A stretch of 64,000 nucleotides of DNA. Origin: CAVSRC01 sp963781775 (lineage in GTDB: Bacteria > Pseudomonadota > Alphaproteobacteria > Rhizobiales > Kaistiaceae). This document shows positions 1-7,180 of this stretch, piece by piece (within the stretch, counting starts at the first letter, position 1; each line of letters starts with the position of its first letter). The notes beneath the pieces were generated by a model. It did not search any database. It had not been told where the DNA came from and saw only the letters and a list, made by a program, of their open reading frames with translations. The DNA is taken from positions 62,001 through 126,000 of the forward strand of contig CAWAHE010000013.1 in NCBI GenBank assembly GCA_963781775.1. Reading direction: 5' to 3'. The position numbers and the translations under genes are program-made.

Positions 1-1
1 C

Positions 2-523
2 GAGACCGACTGGATTGCCGTGCCGCTGGCCGAGGGTGCGCCGTTCATCGGCCTCTGCCTGGGCGGGCAGATGCTCGCCCGCCACCTTGGTGCGGCGGTC
101 GGGCCCCACGCCGACGGTCATATCGAACTTGGCTGGTTCGGGCTGACGCCGACCGAGGCGGGCCGCCGGCTGCTGCCGTGGCCGGACCGCGTGCACCAGT
201 TCCACAAGGAAGGCTTCGGCCTGCCGGCGGGCGCCACGCTGCTGGCGGAGGGATCGGCGGAGACCTTCCCCAATCAGGCCTTCTCCTATGGCGGTGCGGC
301 GTATGGCATCCAGTTCCACGTCGAACTGACGACCGCAATGGTCGGGCGCTGGACCGGTCGCATCGGCGAGCGCGCCAAGCTGCCGGGCGGTCAGTCGCAG
401 GCCATGCATCTGGAAGGCCGCGCGCTGCACGACTGGAAAACGTCGGCCTTCCTCGATGCGTTCCTCGACCTGTGGCTGAAGAGCGACCAGCGGCAGCCGG
501 CGATGGCCGAGGCGGCCGAGTAG
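2..523 (+). CDS. Class I glutamine amidotransferase domain protein (5' end cut by window)
   Basis: The reading frame is open from base 2, so the start lies outside the window; 173 C-terminal residues are visible. The nucleophile elbow GLCLGGQ carries the expected catalytic Cys (about visible residue 19), and IQFHVE supplies the His and Glu of the Cys-His-Glu triad. Family members release ammonia from glutamine, or act as GMP-synthase-like gamma-glutamyl hydrolases. The visible part resembles stand-alone GATase1 proteins annotated as 'type 1 glutamine amidotransferase' rather than a subunit of a named synthase. No partner is visible downstream, where the gene runs into a structured intergenic region. 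The exact substrate cannot be told. Confidence 0.85.
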   Translation, partial: ETDWIAVPLAEGAPFIGLCLGGQMLARHLGAAVGPHADGHIELGWFGLTPTEAGRRLLPWPDRVHQFHKEGFGLPAGATLLAEGSAETFPNQAFSYGGAAYGIQFHVELTTAMVGRWTGRIGERAKLPGGQSQAMHLEGRALHDWKTSAFLDAFLDLWLKSDQRQPAMAEAAE

Positions 524-681
524 CTGGCGAATTTGCAGATCGCCATGCATGTCTCGCAATTTGCGAGGCCCGAACGGTTACCAGAACCTTAATACAATCA
601 ATAGATTGCAATCGGGATGGCGCCGATGCGCAAGGGCTTGTGGCGCCCGGGCTGGCAAGCGGTTTGCCATATGCGTGGCAC

Positions 682-708
682 CGCTGATTTCAGTTGTGCG
701 TATCAGCG
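682..708. repeat. Inverted repeat, 7-bp arms
   Basis: CGCTGAT (682-688) pairs with ATCAGCG (702-708) across a 13-base loop. It sits immediately before the larger hairpin at 712-773. No T-tract follows on either strand, so a classic intrinsic terminator is not obvious. Confidence 0.6.
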
Positions 709-711
709 ACA

Positions 712-773
712 AACTGGGCGGGAGAGGGCCAAAATGCCGATGACCCCCGGCAGCGTCCTCTCCCATCCCAGTT
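712..773. terminator. Long GC-rich hairpin, probable bidirectional terminator or structured element
   Basis: The left arm AACTGGG-c-GGGAGAGG (712-727) pairs with the right arm CCTCTCCC-at-CCCAGTT (757-773): 15 pairs interrupted by one small internal asymmetry. Inside the loop, TGCCG (735-739) can pair with CGGCA (748-752), stacking a second stem. It lies between two convergent genes, which suits bidirectional termination, but there is no U-run. A palindromic repeat family (REP or RPE type) is an alternative reading. Confidence 0.5.
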
Positions 774-836
774 AGCGCTTTCGTCCGCAGCGGTTCGCCG
801 CCGGGGCGAGAGGGCGCCGGCAGCATTTTCCGTCGA

Positions 837-1397
837 TCAGTTCCACTTGCCGTCGCCGGCGATCGCCTTGGCGAGGTCCTGGTACTGCTCGCAGCTGGTG
901 CCGCACAGGCCCTTCAGCGTATCGAGCTCCGCTTCGGCCAGGTCGACCCGTCCGGTAACGATATAGCCCTCACCCAGATATTCGTGGGTGTTGACGTTGT
1001 TGGGGTCGATGGCCAGCGCCTGATGGTAGATGGCGATGCCCTCGTCGGTATTGCCGAGCTTGCGCGTCGAATAGCCGATCATGGTCAGAACCATGGCGTC
1101 GTGCTTGTTGCGGATGGCGCCAAGCGAATCGAGCGCGTTCTCATAGTGGCCGGCCAGAGCCAGCGCGCGGCCCTGCTGGTAGAGTTGCTCGTCGTTGAGC
1201 GACTGGTTCTGCTCGCAGACCTTCTTGGTCTCGTTGTAGGTCCAGCCCTTCTTGCAGACGACGGCGTCCTGTGTGCCGCCGCCGCCACCACCGCCACCGC
1301 CACCACTGGCGGCGAATGCGGGGAAGGCAGCGCCGGTCAGCGCCATCGAGAGAACGAGAAGCCCTGCCCGGGCCCATGCACGCGATTTTATCGACAT
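837..1397 (-). CDS. Exported tetratricopeptide-repeat protein with a Gly10 linker
   Basis: 186 residues from the ATG at 1397, which has a clean AGGAG eight bases upstream; the open frame extends further but without such a site. Residues 1-28 form a signal peptide (charged start, hydrophobic core, A-F-A-A end). Next come ten consecutive glycines and a short segment with two Cys (CKKGW...KVC). Two or three TPR units follow (about residues 70-155; 'GYSTRKLGNTDEGIAIYHQALAIDP' is typical, cited here only as family pattern). A last Cys pair lies in CGTSC. TPRs mediate protein contacts, here in the periplasm. It is divergent from an ECF sigma factor gene and may be its target or sensor partner; that link is inferred from position only. 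Confidence 0.8.
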   Translation of the reverse strand: MSIKSRAWARAGLLVLSMALTGAAFPAFAASGGGGGGGGGGTQDAVVCKKGWTYNETKKVCEQNQSLNDEQLYQQGRALALAGHYENALDSLGAIRNKHDAMVLTMIGYSTRKLGNTDEGIAIYHQALAIDPNNVNTHEYLGEGYIVTGRVDLAEAELDTLKGLCGTSCEQYQDLAKAIAGDGKWN

Positions 1398-1443
1398 GTG
1401 AATTGCTCCTGTTTGGGAACCTGTGCGGTTCGGATAAAGTCCG

Positions 1444-1459
1444 CCCGGTAAACACCGGG
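1444..1459. promoter_or_regulatory. Inverted repeat in the TPR/sigma divergent promoter region
   Basis: CCCGGT (1444-1449) and ACCGGG (1454-1459) are perfect inverted arms around AAAC. A second, weaker repeat, GAACC/GGTTC, lies at about 1417-1431. Both sit in the 87-bp gap between the divergent TPR and ECF sigma genes. GGAACC resembles the -35 element used by many ECF sigma factors, but I could not assign a matching -10 with confidence. Confidence 0.35.
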
Positions 1460-1484
1460 GTGCGCCCCTTATTCGGCAGACGGC

Positions 1485-2033
1485 ATGGTTGCGGACTCTC
1501 ACGACGCCGTGATGGAAGGCCTCGCGGCAGTGCTGCCGCGGCTGTGGCGCTATGGGCTGGTGCTGTCAGGCAATCGCGATACGGCTGAGGAACTGGCCCA
1601 GGCGGCCTGTCTGCGGGCGATCGAACGTGCCGACCAGTTCACGCCGGGCACCCGGCTCGACCGCTGGCTCATCTCGATTCTGCATTCGATCTGGCTGAAC
1701 GAGGTTCGCTCGCGCAAGGTTCGTCAGGGGCAGGGCCTGGTCGATGCGGATTCCGCCCTTGTTTTCGATGGAATCCACGAGATCGAAACGAATATTATGG
1801 CTGGCCAAGTGTTGAGACGGGTACAGGATTTACCCGAGGTGCAGCGTGAGACCGTTTACCTGGTCTACGTGGAGGGGATGACTTACCGGGAGGCGGCAAC
1901 AAGCCTGGCCGTGCCGATCGGGACCGTGATGTCCCGGCTGGCGGCGGCACGGGCCAAGATCGCCGATCTGGCCGCGGAAGCGACGGACGGCGACGAGGAA
2001 GGCAGTGGAAGACATGGCCGAACCGGTCAGTAG
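1485..2033 (+). CDS. ECF-type RNA polymerase sigma factor
   Basis: 182 residues. Sigma region 2 spans roughly residues 16-78 (RDTAEELAQAACLRA, then RLDRWLISILHSIWLNEVR, the core-binding and -10 recognition part). Region 4 spans roughly 115-162, with a helix-turn-helix (GMTYREAATSLAVPIGTV) that reads -35 elements. There is no long region 1 or 3, as expected for group IV (ECF) factors. The start at 1485 is chosen because it leaves room for the divergent promoter; an ATG at 1512 is possible. The 3' end overlaps the anti-sigma gene, implying translational coupling. The pairing with a membrane anti-sigma factor suggests response to an envelope signal. Confidence 0.9.
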   Translation: MVADSHDAVMEGLAAVLPRLWRYGLVLSGNRDTAEELAQAACLRAIERADQFTPGTRLDRWLISILHSIWLNEVRSRKVRQGQGLVDADSALVFDGIHEIETNIMAGQVLRRVQDLPEVQRETVYLVYVEGMTYREAATSLAVPIGTVMSRLAAARAKIADLAAEATDGDEEGSGRHGRTGQ

Positions 2034-2838
2034 CAGCCATCCGGACGACGGCATCCTGGTCGCCTATCTCGACCGGGAGCTGGACGAATACGAGAAGGCC
2101 GCCGTCGAAAAGCGGCTTGCGGCTGACGATGCTTTACGGGCTCGCCTGGAGCACTTGCGCGGCAGCAATCTGCCTTATGCGGATGCCTTCGATCTGCTTC
2201 TGCCGGCGGCGCCGCAGGACAAGCTCGACGCCATCCTGGCCGAGGCAACCAAGGCCGCCGGCCCGCAGCACAAGGCGCCTGAACGCATCCGACGACGCGC
2301 CTCCTGGCAACCGCGTGCGATTGCCGCGGCTCTGGCGATCTTCGTTCTCGGCGCCGCCGCGGGCTATCTGGTGCCGCTCCTCACCGGCGCGGTGGCGCCT
2401 GTCGAGGTCGCCGAAGCGCCCAACTGGCGGCAGGCGGTAGCCGAGTATCTGAGCTTCATGACGCCGGAGACGTTGTCGGTGATCCCCGACAGCCCTGCGG
2501 TTCTAGCGGATGCGCTGACGGCAGTTGGCAAGAAGATTTCGCTCGACCTCACCACAGACAAGCTGGCGCTGCCGCATGTCTATCTGAAACAGGCGCAACT
2601 CTTCGAATTCCGCGGCCGGCCGCTGGCGCAACTCGCCTACCTGTCGCGGACAGACGGAGCGCTGGCGTTGTGCATCATCGCCAATGGCCGGCCCGACGCG
2701 CCCCTTGCCTACGAGCAGCGCGAAGGCTTCAACATCGTCTTCTGGACCCGCGATGGCCGCGGCTACATGCTGATCGGCAAGGCGCCGCGCGACACGCTCG
2801 AGACCTACGCGGGCGATCTCGCCACCCAGATCACCTGA
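2005..2838 (+). CDS. Membrane-anchored anti-sigma factor
   Basis: 277 residues from a GTG at 2005 behind GAGGAAGG; an ATG at 2014 is almost equally likely. The cytoplasmic N-terminus (about 1-100) has the acidic/helical start DDGILVAYLDRELDEYE seen in anti-sigma factors, without a zinc HxxxCxxC motif. One transmembrane helix follows at about 104-126, then a periplasmic C-terminal domain of about 150 residues. It overlaps the upstream sigma gene by 29 bases. Expected role: hold the ECF sigma factor at the inner membrane until an envelope signal releases it. The family assignment rests on architecture and context more than on a specific motif. Confidence 0.8.
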   Translation: MEDMAEPVSSSHPDDGILVAYLDRELDEYEKAAVEKRLAADDALRARLEHLRGSNLPYADAFDLLLPAAPQDKLDAILAEATKAAGPQHKAPERIRRRASWQPRAIAAALAIFVLGAAAGYLVPLLTGAVAPVEVAEAPNWRQAVAEYLSFMTPETLSVIPDSPAVLADALTAVGKKISLDLTTDKLALPHVYLKQAQLFEFRGRPLAQLAYLSRTDGALALCIIANGRPDAPLAYEQREGFNIVFWTRDGRGYMLIGKAPRDTLETYAGDLATQIT

Positions 2839-2848
2839 GCCTCAGCGC

Positions 2849-4279
2849 CTAGGTCGTCACGTAAGTCGACGGTCCACGCACGTTCTCGTCGATGTGCAGT
2901 TTCTGATGCAGCGACGGCATGGCGCGCTCGGCGCAATCGGTGCGCGGGCACGTGCGGCACGACACGCCGATCGGCGTGATGACCTGCGGATCGGCCACGT
3001 TCAGCCCATCGCCATAGACGATCTCCGAGGCGAAACGAATGTCGCAGCCGAGGCCGACCGCGCGCTGGCCGATGCGATGGGGCAGGCCGCCGGCGGCGGC
3101 GAATCCGGCGGTGCGGCCGGTGGTGCGCGCCACGCAGAAGAACGTGCCGCCGTCCGGCATGCGCGACACCTGCACGCGCAGCATGCCGGGCGTCGAGAAC
3201 GCGTCGTAGACGTTCCAGCGTGGGCACGCGGCGCCGAAACGGGCGATGTGGATGCCCGAGGCGGAGAAACGCTTGGAGATGTTGCCGGCAATATCGACGC
3301 GGATGAAATGGAACGGGACGCCCTCGGCGCCCGGCCGGCGGAGCGTCGTCAGGCGGTGGCAGACCTGTTCGAACGACACGCCGAAGCGGTTCTTGAGAAT
3401 CTCGATGTCGTAGCGCGTCGCCTTCGCCGCGTCGCGGAACAGGCGATAGGGCATGAGGACGGCGGCGGCAAAATAGTTCGCCAGGGCCGTCCGCATCAGC
3501 GCGCTCGCCTCCTCGCCGGAGAAGCCGCCTTCGGCGACGATCCGGTCGAGCACGTCGTGGTGGCCGAGATAGGCGATCTGGTGCGCGATCTGGAATAGCC
3601 GGCTCGACGGATCAAGCATCTCGGAGATCTCGAGGCGGCGCGCCAGCCGATCGAAGTGGCGCAGCCGTCCCGGCATCGAGTCGGCGGCGCGCACCTCGAC
3701 TGTGACGGAGTAGCGGTTGCGCAGGAGGTCGATCAGCCCCTGATGCAGTGTCTGGACGGAAAGGCCGTTGTCCGACCACAGGCGCTCGGCAGCCTCTTCC
3801 ACCTCGGGAAAGTAGTTGAGGCGGCGCTGGACGAACTCCGTCACCTCCTCCGAGGGAATGGCAACCTGAGACGGTCCTTCGGCGGCATCCTCGCCGGCCC
3901 CGCCGACCTCCTCGTCGGGGCGGTTACGCCGCCAGGCGCCATAGATATCGAGCACGGCGCGGCCGACCGCGGGCAGCGTCGCCACAAGCTCCTGGACATC
4001 GCTCGCCTTAACCTCGGCGTTTTCGAACACCGGGTCGGAGAACGCCTCCATGAGCTGGAGCGACAGGCTCTGGTCGGTGTCGGCGGTGAAGTCCTTCAGG
4101 TCGACGTGGAATTTCTCGACCAGTTTGAGCAGCACGCGCACGGTCACTGGCCGCTGGTTGCTTTCCAGCAGCGTCAGATAACTGGCGCTCAGGCCCAGAT
4201 CGCGGGCCATCTGGGCCTGGGTCAGACGCCGCTCCTGCCGAAGGCGGCGGAGCCGGCCGCCAATGCGCATCGCCTTCAT
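2849..4279 (-). CDS. XRE-family regulator of acyl-CoA/glyoxylate metabolism (ScfR/RamB/PrpC-activator type)
   Basis: 476 residues from the ATG at 4279, which has a strong AAGGAG site; the upstream open frame is not needed. An N-terminal Cro/XRE helix-turn-helix (about 10-65; LTQAQMARDLGLSASYLTLLE) is followed by an IrrE-like region in which the zincin motif is degenerate (HQIAY instead of HExxH). A C-terminal domain of the ScfR/DUF2083 type ends in the cysteine cluster CRTCPRTDC. Family members (RamB, PccR, MccR) sense short-chain acyl-CoA or acetate status and control glyoxylate or propionyl-CoA pathways. The gene is divergent from aceA, so aceA is its likely target. Confidence 0.88.
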   Translation of the reverse strand: MKAMRIGGRLRRLRQERRLTQAQMARDLGLSASYLTLLESNQRPVTVRVLLKLVEKFHVDLKDFTADTDQSLSLQLMEAFSDPVFENAEVKASDVQELVATLPAVGRAVLDIYGAWRRNRPDEEVGGAGEDAAEGPSQVAIPSEEVTEFVQRRLNYFPEVEEAAERLWSDNGLSVQTLHQGLIDLLRNRYSVTVEVRAADSMPGRLRHFDRLARRLEISEMLDPSSRLFQIAHQIAYLGHHDVLDRIVAEGGFSGEEASALMRTALANYFAAAVLMPYRLFRDAAKATRYDIEILKNRFGVSFEQVCHRLTTLRRPGAEGVPFHFIRVDIAGNISKRFSASGIHIARFGAACPRWNVYDAFSTPGMLRVQVSRMPDGGTFFCVARTTGRTAGFAAAGGLPHRIGQRAVGLGCDIRFASEIVYGDGLNVADPQVITPIGVSCRTCPRTDCAERAMPSLHQKLHIDENVRGPSTYVTT

Positions 4280-4289
4280 GGCGCTCTCC

Positions 4290-4357
4290 TTACAACATTC
4301 ACAACATGACAATCCAGCCTTGTGTGTTTGTTCACAATATTCAGGATTGCCTTGTAA
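4290..4357. promoter_or_regulatory. Repeated TTCACAA / TTACAA boxes in the aceA-regulator intergenic region
   Basis: TTCACAA occurs at 4298-4304 and 4331-4337, 33 bp apart (three helical turns). TTACAA at 4290-4295 has its inverse TTGTAA at 4352-4357. ACAACAT is repeated at 4292 and 4301. The second box is part of the small palindrome TTGT-TC-ACAA (4328-4337). The boxes lie in the 146-bp gap between the divergent regulator and aceA and are good candidates for regulator binding sites. Which regulator binds is inferred from position. Confidence 0.5.
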
Positions 4358-4425
4358 TTTCAGATATTTATTGACCAATCGCGTTTGTCAATGGAAATTG
4401 CGCCACCCAATCAGGAGCGATTGTC

Positions 4426-5709
4426 ATGACAAACCACACAAACCGTTTCACCGGCATCCGCCGCGATTACACCGTTGACGAGGTCCGCAAGCTTCAGGGC
4501 TCGGTCGTGGTCGAGCACACGCTCGCCCGTCTCGGCGCCGAACGCCTGTGGCGCCTGCTGCACGAGCGGCCGTTCGTGCGCACCCTTGGCGCGCTTACCG
4601 GCAACCAGGCGCTGCAGCAGGTCAAGGCCGGCCTGGAAGCCATCTACCTCTCCGGCTGGCAGGTCGCCGCCGACGCCAACAATGCTGGCGAAATGTATCC
4701 CGACCAGTCGCTCTATCCGGCCTCGTCGGTGCCCGAGGTCGTGCGCCGCATCAACAAGACGTTCATGCGCGCCGACCAGATTGCCAAGCTCGAGGGCGAC
4801 ACCTCGACCTACTGGTATGCGCCGATCGTCGCCGATGCCGAGGCGGGCTTCGGCGGACCGCTCAACGCCTTCGAACTGATGAAGGCGATGATCGAGGCGG
4901 GCGCCGCCGGCGTTCACTTCGAGGACCAGCTCGCGTCGGAGAAGAAGTGCGGCCATCTCGGCGGCAAGGTTCTCGTGCCGACGCAGACCTTCATCCGCAC
5001 GCTCAATGCGGCGCGGCTGGCTGCCGACGTCTGCAACGTGCCGACGCTGGTCATCGCGCGTACCGACGCCCATTCCGCGACGCTGATCACCAGCGATATC
5101 GACGAGCGTGACGCGCAATGGATTTCCGGCGAGCGCACCGGCGAGGGCTTCTATCGCCTCAAGCAAGGCAGCAAGCACTCGGTGCCGCACGCCATCGCAC
5201 GGGGCATCGCCTATGCCGACTATGCCGATCTGGTGTGGTGGGAGACCTCCGAGCCCGATCTCGGCGAGGCGCGCGAATTCGCGGCCGAAATGCATCGGCA
5301 GCATCCCGGAAAGCTGATGGCCTACAACTGCTCGCCGTCCTTCAACTGGCGCGCCAAACTCGACGACAAGACCATCGCCCGTTTCCAGGAAGAGCTTGCG
5401 GCGCTGGGCTATCGCTTCCAGTTCGTCACGCTGGCGGGCTTCCATGCTCTCAATCTCGGCATGTTCGAGCTGGCGAGCGGCTATCGGACGCGCGGTATGG
5501 CCGCCTATTCGGAACTCCAGCAGCGCGAGTTCACGGCGCAGGACCATGGCTTCACCGCCGTCCGCCATCAGCGCGAGGTCGGCACGGGCTACTTCGACGC
5601 CGTTGCCATGGCCGTTTCCGGCGGACGCTCGTCAACCGTGGCGATGGCCGGATCGACAGAAGCCGAGCAGTTCGCGAAGCCGGCCGTGGCCGAGGCGGAT
5701 GCGGCGTAG
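4426..5709 (+). CDS. aceA: Isocitrate lyase
   Basis: 427 residues, the normal length of the short bacterial form. It cleaves isocitrate to glyoxylate and succinate, the first step of the glyoxylate shunt, in the cytoplasm. The catalytic loop KKCGH is at residues 173-177 (Cys175), and the metal/substrate segment around ADAEAGFGG is at about 136-144. The start at 4426 follows an AGGAG site. A malate synthase is not in the window. The ScfR-type regulator is divergent and DUF4170 follows 31 bases downstream, probably cotranscribed. Expected to be induced on acetate, fatty acids or other C2 sources. Confidence 0.97.
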   Translation: MTNHTNRFTGIRRDYTVDEVRKLQGSVVVEHTLARLGAERLWRLLHERPFVRTLGALTGNQALQQVKAGLEAIYLSGWQVAADANNAGEMYPDQSLYPASSVPEVVRRINKTFMRADQIAKLEGDTSTYWYAPIVADAEAGFGGPLNAFELMKAMIEAGAAGVHFEDQLASEKKCGHLGGKVLVPTQTFIRTLNAARLAADVCNVPTLVIARTDAHSATLITSDIDERDAQWISGERTGEGFYRLKQGSKHSVPHAIARGIAYADYADLVWWETSEPDLGEAREFAAEMHRQHPGKLMAYNCSPSFNWRAKLDDKTIARFQEELAALGYRFQFVTLAGFHALNLGMFELASGYRTRGMAAYSELQQREFTAQDHGFTAVRHQREVGTGYFDAVAMAVSGGRSSTVAMAGSTEAEQFAKPAVAEADAA

Positions 5710-5740
5710 TCCCCGAAACCCTGGAGAGATGGAGGTAGCC

Positions 5741-5938
5741 ATGCTTGAGGAATACTGGGTCGTCGGCGGCACCTATCGCGACGCCGAGTTCGCCGCGCTC
5801 AAGGACGACAGCGGCGAGGTGCACGGGCCGTTCACCTCGTACGACGAGGCGCTGAAATCCTGGCGCTCGCGAACCGAAACGACGCGATCGGAAGCGACGA
5901 CCCGATTTTCGGTGGTGGTGACCGCCGCGCGGCGGTGA
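5741..5938 (+). CDS. DUF4170 family small protein
   Basis: 65 residues starting at an ATG directly behind GGAGG. The EYWVVGGTYRDAEF start, the central GPFTSYDEALKSWRSR segment and the short length match the DUF4170 family, which is common in Rhizobiales and related alphaproteobacteria and has no known function. It follows aceA in the same direction with a 31-bp gap and precedes a strong hairpin, so it is probably the last gene of the aceA transcript. Confidence 0.8.
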   Translation: MLEEYWVVGGTYRDAEFAALKDDSGEVHGPFTSYDEALKSWRSRTETTRSEATTRFSVVVTAARR

Positions 5939-5948
5939 TCGCTCCCGG

Positions 5949-5978
5949 GGCACGGCTCCACGGGAGGGGAGCCGTGCC
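5949..5978. terminator. Bidirectional GC-rich hairpin
   Basis: GGCACGGCTCC (5949-5959) pairs perfectly with GGAGCCGTGCC (5968-5978) over an 8-base loop; flanking CCCGG/CCGGG can extend the stem. It lies between two convergent genes and can end both transcripts. No U-tract is present on either strand. Confidence 0.65.
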
Positions 5979-5989
5979 GCCCGGGCTGC

Positions 5990-6712
5990 CTAGCCGGCGT
6001 TGAGCATCGCGTCGACGGCGGCCTTGAGCTGCTCGTAGGGCTGTGCGCCGACCATCATGTTGGTGCCAACCAGAGTCGATGGCGTGCCGCCGACACCCAT
6101 GGCGTTGCCCTCGCTGGCGTCGGCCTGAATGGCCTTGGCGTAGTCGGCCGCGCGGCTGGTCATGTATTCCTCGACCTTGGCCGCATCGATGCCGTCGATC
6201 GACTTGGTCAGGGCGAGGATATCGGTCTTGTTGCCCCAGCCGGAATTCTCGTCATCCTGGTGATCGAACATCGCCTTGTGCCACTCCTGGAACTTGTCGG
6301 GGGCGACGTCCCACACCGCGCGCGCGGCGAGCCCGGCGGTCTGCGAGTCGGGGCCGAGGAAGGCGAAATCCTTGAAGACGATCTTGAGCTTGCCGGTGTC
6401 GACGTAGTCCTTGATCAGCTGCGGGAAGGACGTCTCTTCTTCCTGCTTGCAGTAGGGGCACTGGTAGTCGAACCAGTAGGCCATCACCACCGGGGCATCG
6501 GCCTTGCCGATAAAGGGAGCCCCTTCGATATTGACGTTGGCGATGTCCGCCGAAGGCTGCGGCGGCTGGCCCTGCGGGGCCGCCACGCCGGCGACGGATT
6601 CGCCAGGCGGCGGCGCCATGCGGCTGGTCCAGACGATCGAGCCGGAGATCATCGCGCCGGCGATGATGATGGCGACCGGCGTCAGCAGGTCTCGCGATGA
6701 CAACTTGCTCAT
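5990..6712 (-). CDS. DsbA-family thiol-disulfide oxidoreductase, membrane anchored
   Basis: 240 residues. A single hydrophobic segment near the N-terminus (about 9-28) anchors or exports the protein, and a Pro-rich linker (about 33-55) follows. The thioredoxin-like DsbA domain has the active site CPYC at 85-88 and a cis-Pro segment VGGTPST near the C-terminus. It probably catalyses disulfide exchange in the periplasm, like the com1/DsbA-like proteins of alphaproteobacteria. It shares direction with the downstream-facing csoR gene 116 bases away, so a role in protecting envelope thiols under copper stress is possible but not shown. Confidence 0.88.
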   Translation of the reverse strand: MSKLSSRDLLTPVAIIIAGAMISGSIVWTSRMAPPPGESVAGVAAPQGQPPQPSADIANVNIEGAPFIGKADAPVVMAYWFDYQCPYCKQEEETSFPQLIKDYVDTGKLKIVFKDFAFLGPDSQTAGLAARAVWDVAPDKFQEWHKAMFDHQDDENSGWGNKTDILALTKSIDGIDAAKVEEYMTSRAADYAKAIQADASEGNAMGVGGTPSTLVGTNMMVGAQPYEQLKAAVDAMLNAG

Positions 6713-6828
6713 GGATGCGGGTTTCCTTGGCGGGAAGGGCGGTTCGACGAGTCGTCCCCGATTCCGGCATCAATTAGGCCTGCGGCCTGCGACCGGCAAG
6801 CACGGCCGGTTTCGTCTTGCCGGACTGG

Positions 6829-7104
6829 TTACCGTTCCGCCCGACCGAGCACGTCCATGATCTCGGCCACCTTGCGCCGCTGGTCGTCCTTGTCGCCGCT
6901 GGCGATGGCGTGCTCGACGCAATGGGCGACGTGATCGCGCAGGATTTCCTCCTCGGCGCGGCGGAGCGCGGCGCGCACAGCGGAAATCTGGGTGACGACA
7001 TCGATGCAATAGCGGTCGCCGCCGACCATGCCGGCGATGCCCCTGACCTGGCCCTCGATGCGGCTGAGGCGCTTCAAAACGGCCGATTTGGTTTGTTCCT
7101 GCAT
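6829..7104 (-). CDS. csoR: CsoR-family copper-sensing transcriptional repressor
   Basis: 91 residues from the ATG at 7104; longer starts would run through the operator. The all-helical DUF156 fold shows the RIEGQVRGI signature. The copper ligands C33, H58 and C62 keep the exact spacing of CsoR Cys-His-Cys (25 and 4 residues). This pattern separates copper CsoR from the RcnR/FrmR types. It is divergent from copA and should repress it until Cu(I) binds. A GC-rich palindrome of the right form lies between the two genes. Confidence 0.9.
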   Translation of the reverse strand: MQEQTKSAVLKRLSRIEGQVRGIAGMVGGDRYCIDVVTQISAVRAALRRAEEEILRDHVAHCVEHAIASGDKDDQRRKVAEIMDVLGRAER

Positions 7105-7113
7105 GTTGACTAC

Positions 7114-7130
7114 ATACCCATAGGGGGTAT
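7114..7130. promoter_or_regulatory. Probable CsoR operator
   Basis: ATACCC (7114-7119) and GGGTAT (7125-7130) are perfect inverted arms around five bases, a G-tract palindrome of the type bound by CsoR/RcnR repressors. It lies 10 bases upstream of the csoR start and 50 bases upstream of copA, so one site could control both genes. Confidence 0.75.
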
Positions 7131-7180
7131 ATCCGTCAAGCCATCCCAGATGCCCCGCAAGCAAGATCGAAGAGTCCGCC

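Larger units (their letters stand above)
524..836. other. 313-bp intergenic region between convergent genes
   Basis: No convincing gene is present; short open frames here lack coding character and ribosome binding sites. The first half has a moderately AT-rich patch around 575-615 with a short inverted repeat CAATC/GATTG. The second half holds two hairpins (682-708 and 712-773), listed separately. The flanking genes converge, so the region probably works mainly in transcription termination or encodes a small structured RNA. Confidence 0.6.

Noticed and set aside
549..743. 64-codon frame in the first intergenic region
   Set aside because: No ribosome site, no coding bias, and it runs through the hairpins.
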